A DNA stretch of 7,205 nucleotides from JBBRSC01 sp038245795 (GTDB lineage: Bacteria > Actinomycetota > Acidimicrobiia > Acidimicrobiales > Microtrichaceae): assembly GCA_038245795.1 (NCBI GenBank), contig JBBRSC010000175.1, positions 1-7,205 of the forward strand, read 5' to 3'. The notes beneath the pieces are model-generated. The model was not told the DNA's origin, did no database searches, and worked only from the letters and a program-made list of their open reading frames with translations. This document shows positions 4,936-7,205 of this stretch, piece by piece. Position 1 is the stretch's first letter. Every line of letters begins with the position of its first letter. The translations under genes and the position numbers were made by a program.

Positions 4936-5514
4936 TCAACCCGAAATGACGTCCAATGGGTGTGACGCACGACACGCATCTGATCGGTGAATGATCTCAG
5001 CGAAGGTCGTTTCATCGGTATTCCAGAGCCACGCGAAGGCAGCATCGGCGGCATCGGTGAACCCATGATGAACGCGGAACTGGTAGCGCCGCCGTTGCTG
5101 CTGAGAGCGACCCCCGCGTCGGGACAAACGACCCAGCGCATGGGTGGCCCAGGCGGCATGATGAGCGACGGTGAGCGCCGTTCCGAGCTCTGGAGCACCA
5201 AAGGATGCTCGGAGTCGATCGAACGCCTCGAACAACGGGCGCCCAATCGACTCACGACAGGCCTCGGGGTCGAGATGGCGGATCCGCTTGGGGTTCTCGA
5301 ACGCACCGGACGCGATCGCCACCACGATGGGATCGAGCGAGGAGAGCACCACCGAGTTCATGGGCGATCGCTCGTTGATGTCGATGTGAATCGCGGGGCC
5401 CTTCTCTGACGTGTCGAACCCGATCTCCCGCGCCACGTCGCGCGCAATGGCTTCGATGGTGTCGTGATCGAAATGGACCATCACGAACTCCGCTGGCGTC
5501 ACGAACACCGTCAC
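4936..5514 (-). CDS. Uncharacterised protein coupled to a ferritin-like gene
   Basis: I do not recognise this 192-residue family. The N-terminal part (about 15-75) alternates predicted helix and strand, including HFDHDTIEAIARDVAREIGF, AIHIDINERSPMNSVV and a hydrophobic DPIVVAIASGAFENP. The C-terminal half (about 95-180) is mostly helical and rich in His and aromatic residues: VAHHAAWATHALGRL, FRVHHGFTDAADAAFAWLW and FAEIIHRSDACRASH. The clustered histidines could bind metal, but that is a guess. There is no signal peptide or membrane helix. The GTG start (5512-5514) overlaps the stop of the upstream gene as GTGA. An ATG at 5479-5481 with GGAG six bases upstream (5488-5491) is an alternative start, giving 181 residues. 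It ends 13 bp from the convergent ABM gene. The coupling suggests it works with the ferritin-like protein. Confidence 0.75.
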   Translation of the reverse strand: MTVFVTPAEFVMVHFDHDTIEAIARDVAREIGFDTSEKGPAIHIDINERSPMNSVVLSSLDPIVVAIASGAFENPKRIRHLDPEACRESIGRPLFEAFDRLRASFGAPELGTALTVAHHAAWATHALGRLSRRGGRSQQQRRRYQFRVHHGFTDAADAAFAWLWNTDETTFAEIIHRSDACRASHPLDVISG

Positions 5515-6191
5515 AGCCGTGGCGATCCCGTTAGGTCATAGGGATTGCCGATGGTACCGGGACCCGCGATGCCGCCCGCAGCCAGCACCAGTTCCTCGAG
5601 CCGACGTTGGTGCTCCGATGCGCGCCGAACGTGTTCGGGTGTGCGGATCAGGGATTGGATCAACATCTCGCCCTCCCGCCAATCATCCATCTCGTCCTGG
5701 ATGATGAAGCCGAGCGAACGGATCGTCGGTGCGTCGGTGATGGTCGAGGTGTTGTTCTGATGAAACGTGTAGGCCGCGATCTTGTGCGGAATGAGTACCC
5801 GGTACACGCCGACCAGCTTTTCGAGCGTGTGCTCCGGCGCCTCGGGCTCTGCAACCGCATCCATGAATGCCACGATCTCATCGTTGGCCGGCTTGGTGAG
5901 CCGATCGGGATTCATCTCCCGCAACTCCGGAAGACGTTTCTGCCACAACTCCGCGTGCCACGCGTGGTGATAGCAGTGGGTACCCAGGCGCAACTTGATG
6001 TCGAGTTCCGGCACGGTCGCCACCCAACCACCGAGCATCTCGAACGTTCGCATCTCGATCCACCCATAGTTCCCGACCCGTCGGGCGGACGTCTCAACAT
6101 CGAACGCTCCCGGAAGCTCCCGACGGTCCCACGGTGTGAAAGGTGTGCGGGCGGTGGTCTCGGATTCGGAGTTGGCGGTGATGTGGCTCAC
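5511..6191 (-). CDS. Putative ferritin-like helical protein
   Basis: A 226-residue soluble protein of largely helical make-up. After a polar N-terminus (1-30) come four likely long helices. They are GWIEMRTFEMLGGWVATVPELDIKL (about 43-67, cited in parts: GWIEMRTFEML then PELDIKL), THCYHHAWHAELWQKRLPEL (71-90), TLEKLVGVYRVLIPHKIAAY (122-141) and an acidic helix IIQDEMDDWREGEMLIQSLI (163-182). The His and Glu/Asp residues repeated across the helices (His75/76/79, Glu81, His136, Asp166, Glu167) recall di-iron ferritin-like bundles. I cannot confirm an ExxH pair in each half, so the metal site is an inference. The start is GTG (6189-6191), 19 nt after the acyltransferase stop, with a weak ribosome binding site. 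Its stop overlaps the next start (GTGA). Confidence 0.7.
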   Translation of the reverse strand: MSHITANSESETTARTPFTPWDRRELPGAFDVETSARRVGNYGWIEMRTFEMLGGWVATVPELDIKLRLGTHCYHHAWHAELWQKRLPELREMNPDRLTKPANDEIVAFMDAVAEPEAPEHTLEKLVGVYRVLIPHKIAAYTFHQNNTSTITDAPTIRSLGFIIQDEMDDWREGEMLIQSLIRTPEHVRRASEHQRRLEELVLAAGGIAGPGTIGNPYDLTGSPRL

Positions 6192-6210
6192 GACCGCATC
6201 GTAGCCACGG

Positions 6211-7205
6211 TCACTTCGCCGATTCCGGCCGAACGACCTCGAAGCGCTTCTTCATCTTGAGCGCCGGTGTCTCGATGAGCATCCACGACAACTGCGCCAC
6301 GACGAAGGCCACAAGACCCACCAGGAGCCCGAAGGCCCAGGGCGGCATGGCATCGCGATGATGCGCATACCACTGCTTGTTGGCAATCAGGAACAAGGGC
6401 TGATGCCACAGGTACAGGCCATACGAAAGGCCGCCGATCTTGGTGAACAGTCTCCAACTCATGGCCTTGGAGACGGCGCCCGTCGGAAGCGCAACCACAT
6501 GGAGGATCAAGGCCACAGCACAGAGGATTCCGAGCTGGTAATTCCACGAGGTCCATGCCTCGTTGTGGAACTTCTGGACGTCAAAGACGCCAGGCGGCAC
6601 GGGATAGACCGCGAGGAGGTCGAAGTAGACGAATCCGATGACACCTATCGACGTCACGATCTTGAGCCACCGATCGATGGTCGCGGTGCGGAGATCGGGA
6701 TACTTCCGCCAGAAGATGGCGAGCAGTGCCCCGTAACAGAGCGAGTCGGGACGCAACCCGTAGAGCAGGAAGAACTCGCTGCGGGGACCGCCGAATACTC
6801 GTACGAGACCGATGATCACGCAGAACGCGATCAACAGAAAGGTCACCAGGCGGAGGCGCTTGTTGGTGTTCGGTCGCAGCCCGACAAACGCCAGGAGCGC
6901 CGGCCAAGCAAAGTAGAACCACTCCTCGATCGACAAGGTCCAGAGATGGAACAGGAACGCTTGATCGCCCTTCAGTACCAGCAACGCCGGATAGACATAG
7001 AAGGCGGCCGCAAAGATCTCTGCATAGGTCAACTTCAACGGGAGCCAGTCCGTGAACAGCGGGACCAACGCCACAACGAACAACAGCCCGGCAAGGGCGG
7101 GGAGGAGCCGCAGTCCTCGGCGTACGTAGAAGTTCCGCATCGAGATGGTGCCCTTGCGGGACCATTCCTCCAACAGCAACGAAGTGATGAGGAATCCTGA
7201 CAGGA
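6211..7205 (-). CDS. Acyltransferase-3 family membrane enzyme (5' end outside the window)
   Basis: An integral membrane O-acyltransferase of the OafA/YrhL type. These move acyl groups, often acetyl, onto cell-surface sugars, lipids or peptidoglycan. The frame is open to the window edge and the first visible residues, LSGFLITSLLLEEW, match the family's first helix region, so the true start lies beyond 7205; a TTG at 7177-7179 is internal. About 330 residues are visible of a usual 350-400. Counted from the first visible Leu, motifs are RNFYVRRGLRLLPA (23-36), FHLWTLSIEEWFYFAWP (85-101), LRPDSLCYG (150-158) and GGLSYGLYLWHQP (257-269). About eight to nine hydrophobic helices are separated by short loops, and a basic tail ends PESAK. 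The N-terminal catalytic His region is off the edge, so activity cannot be judged. The substrate is unknown. It is the first gene of the rightmost minus-strand run. Confidence 0.9.
   Translation of the reverse strand, partial: LSGFLITSLLLEEWSRKGTISMRNFYVRRGLRLLPALAGLLFVVALVPLFTDWLPLKLTYAEIFAAAFYVYPALLVLKGDQAFLFHLWTLSIEEWFYFAWPALLAFVGLRPNTNKRLRLVTFLLIAFCVIIGLVRVFGGPRSEFFLLYGLRPDSLCYGALLAIFWRKYPDLRTATIDRWLKIVTSIGVIGFVYFDLLAVYPVPPGVFDVQKFHNEAWTSWNYQLGILCAVALILHVVALPTGAVSKAMSWRLFTKIGGLSYGLYLWHQPLFLIANKQWYAHHRDAMPPWAFGLLVGLVAFVVAQLSWMLIETPALKMKKRFEVVRPESAK

Noticed and set aside
4914..5306. 130-codon minus-strand frame inside the uncharacterised gene
   Set aside because: It overlaps the 192-residue frame and the end of the plus-strand ABM gene, and is Ser/Pro/Arg-rich. 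The longer frame has better composition and an operon-type overlap with its neighbour.
6358..7200. 280-codon plus-strand open frame opposite the acyltransferase
   Set aside because: It is highly charged and Gln/Glu/Arg-rich, as expected from the complement of membrane-helix codons. The minus strand carries all acyltransferase-3 motifs.
1..7205. CRISPR arrays, tRNA or rRNA genes, insertion sequences, prophage or toxin-antitoxin genes
   Set aside because: I saw no spaced direct repeats, cloverleaf-type sequence, transposase motif or phage protein. The window is nearly filled with the genes listed.

Overview
This is a high-GC window that reads like an actinobacterium. An Acidimicrobiia-type organism is my guess, from the codon bias, the dense overlapping genes and an Ssd/TadZ-TadA-TadB-TadC cluster of the actinobacterial kind. 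That placement is inference; no rRNA or marker gene is present. Nearly everything lies on the minus strand, so transcription runs from high to low coordinates. The one exception is a small plus-strand gene at 4608-4922.

Left half (1-3391): a Tad/Flp pilus assembly operon read leftwards. It contains a MinD/ParA-like TadZ/Ssd protein (2585-3319), the TadA/CpaF secretion ATPase (1488-2588) and two type II secretion F-domain membrane proteins (TadB-like 937-1488, TadC-like 146-940). After a 111-nt gap with a stem-loop comes the first 11 codons of a further gene (1-34) running off the edge, where a Flp pilin or similar small gene would be expected. The four main genes are joined by overlaps of 4, 1 and 4 nt, so they are probably one translationally coupled unit. 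Just upstream is a compact control region: a TTGACA promoter, then a perfect 12-bp hairpin whose 3' arm contains the ribosome binding site of the first tad gene.

Middle (3401-4922): a sigma-70 family factor of RpoD/SigA type without region 1.1 (3485-4423, GTG start) is followed 9 nt downstream by a 24-codon gene for a tiny one-helix membrane peptide (3401-3475). Divergent from the sigma gene, across a 184-bp intergenic region with nested inverted repeats, is a small ABM-domain (antibiotic biosynthesis monooxygenase-like) gene (4608-4922).

Right half (4936-7205): a minus-strand run of three genes. In transcription order these are an acyltransferase-3 family membrane enzyme cut off at its N-terminus by the window edge (6211-7205), a helical protein that looks ferritin-like (5511-6191), and an uncharacterised 192-residue protein (4936-5514). 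The last two overlap by 4 nt (GTGA).

No tRNA, rRNA, CRISPR array, insertion sequence or phage gene is visible. The items most worth a second look are the hairpin-occluded start of the tad operon, the 24-residue peptide between the sigma gene and the tad operon, the TadZ protein lacking its P-loop lysine, and the coupled pair of poorly characterised genes at 4936-6191.
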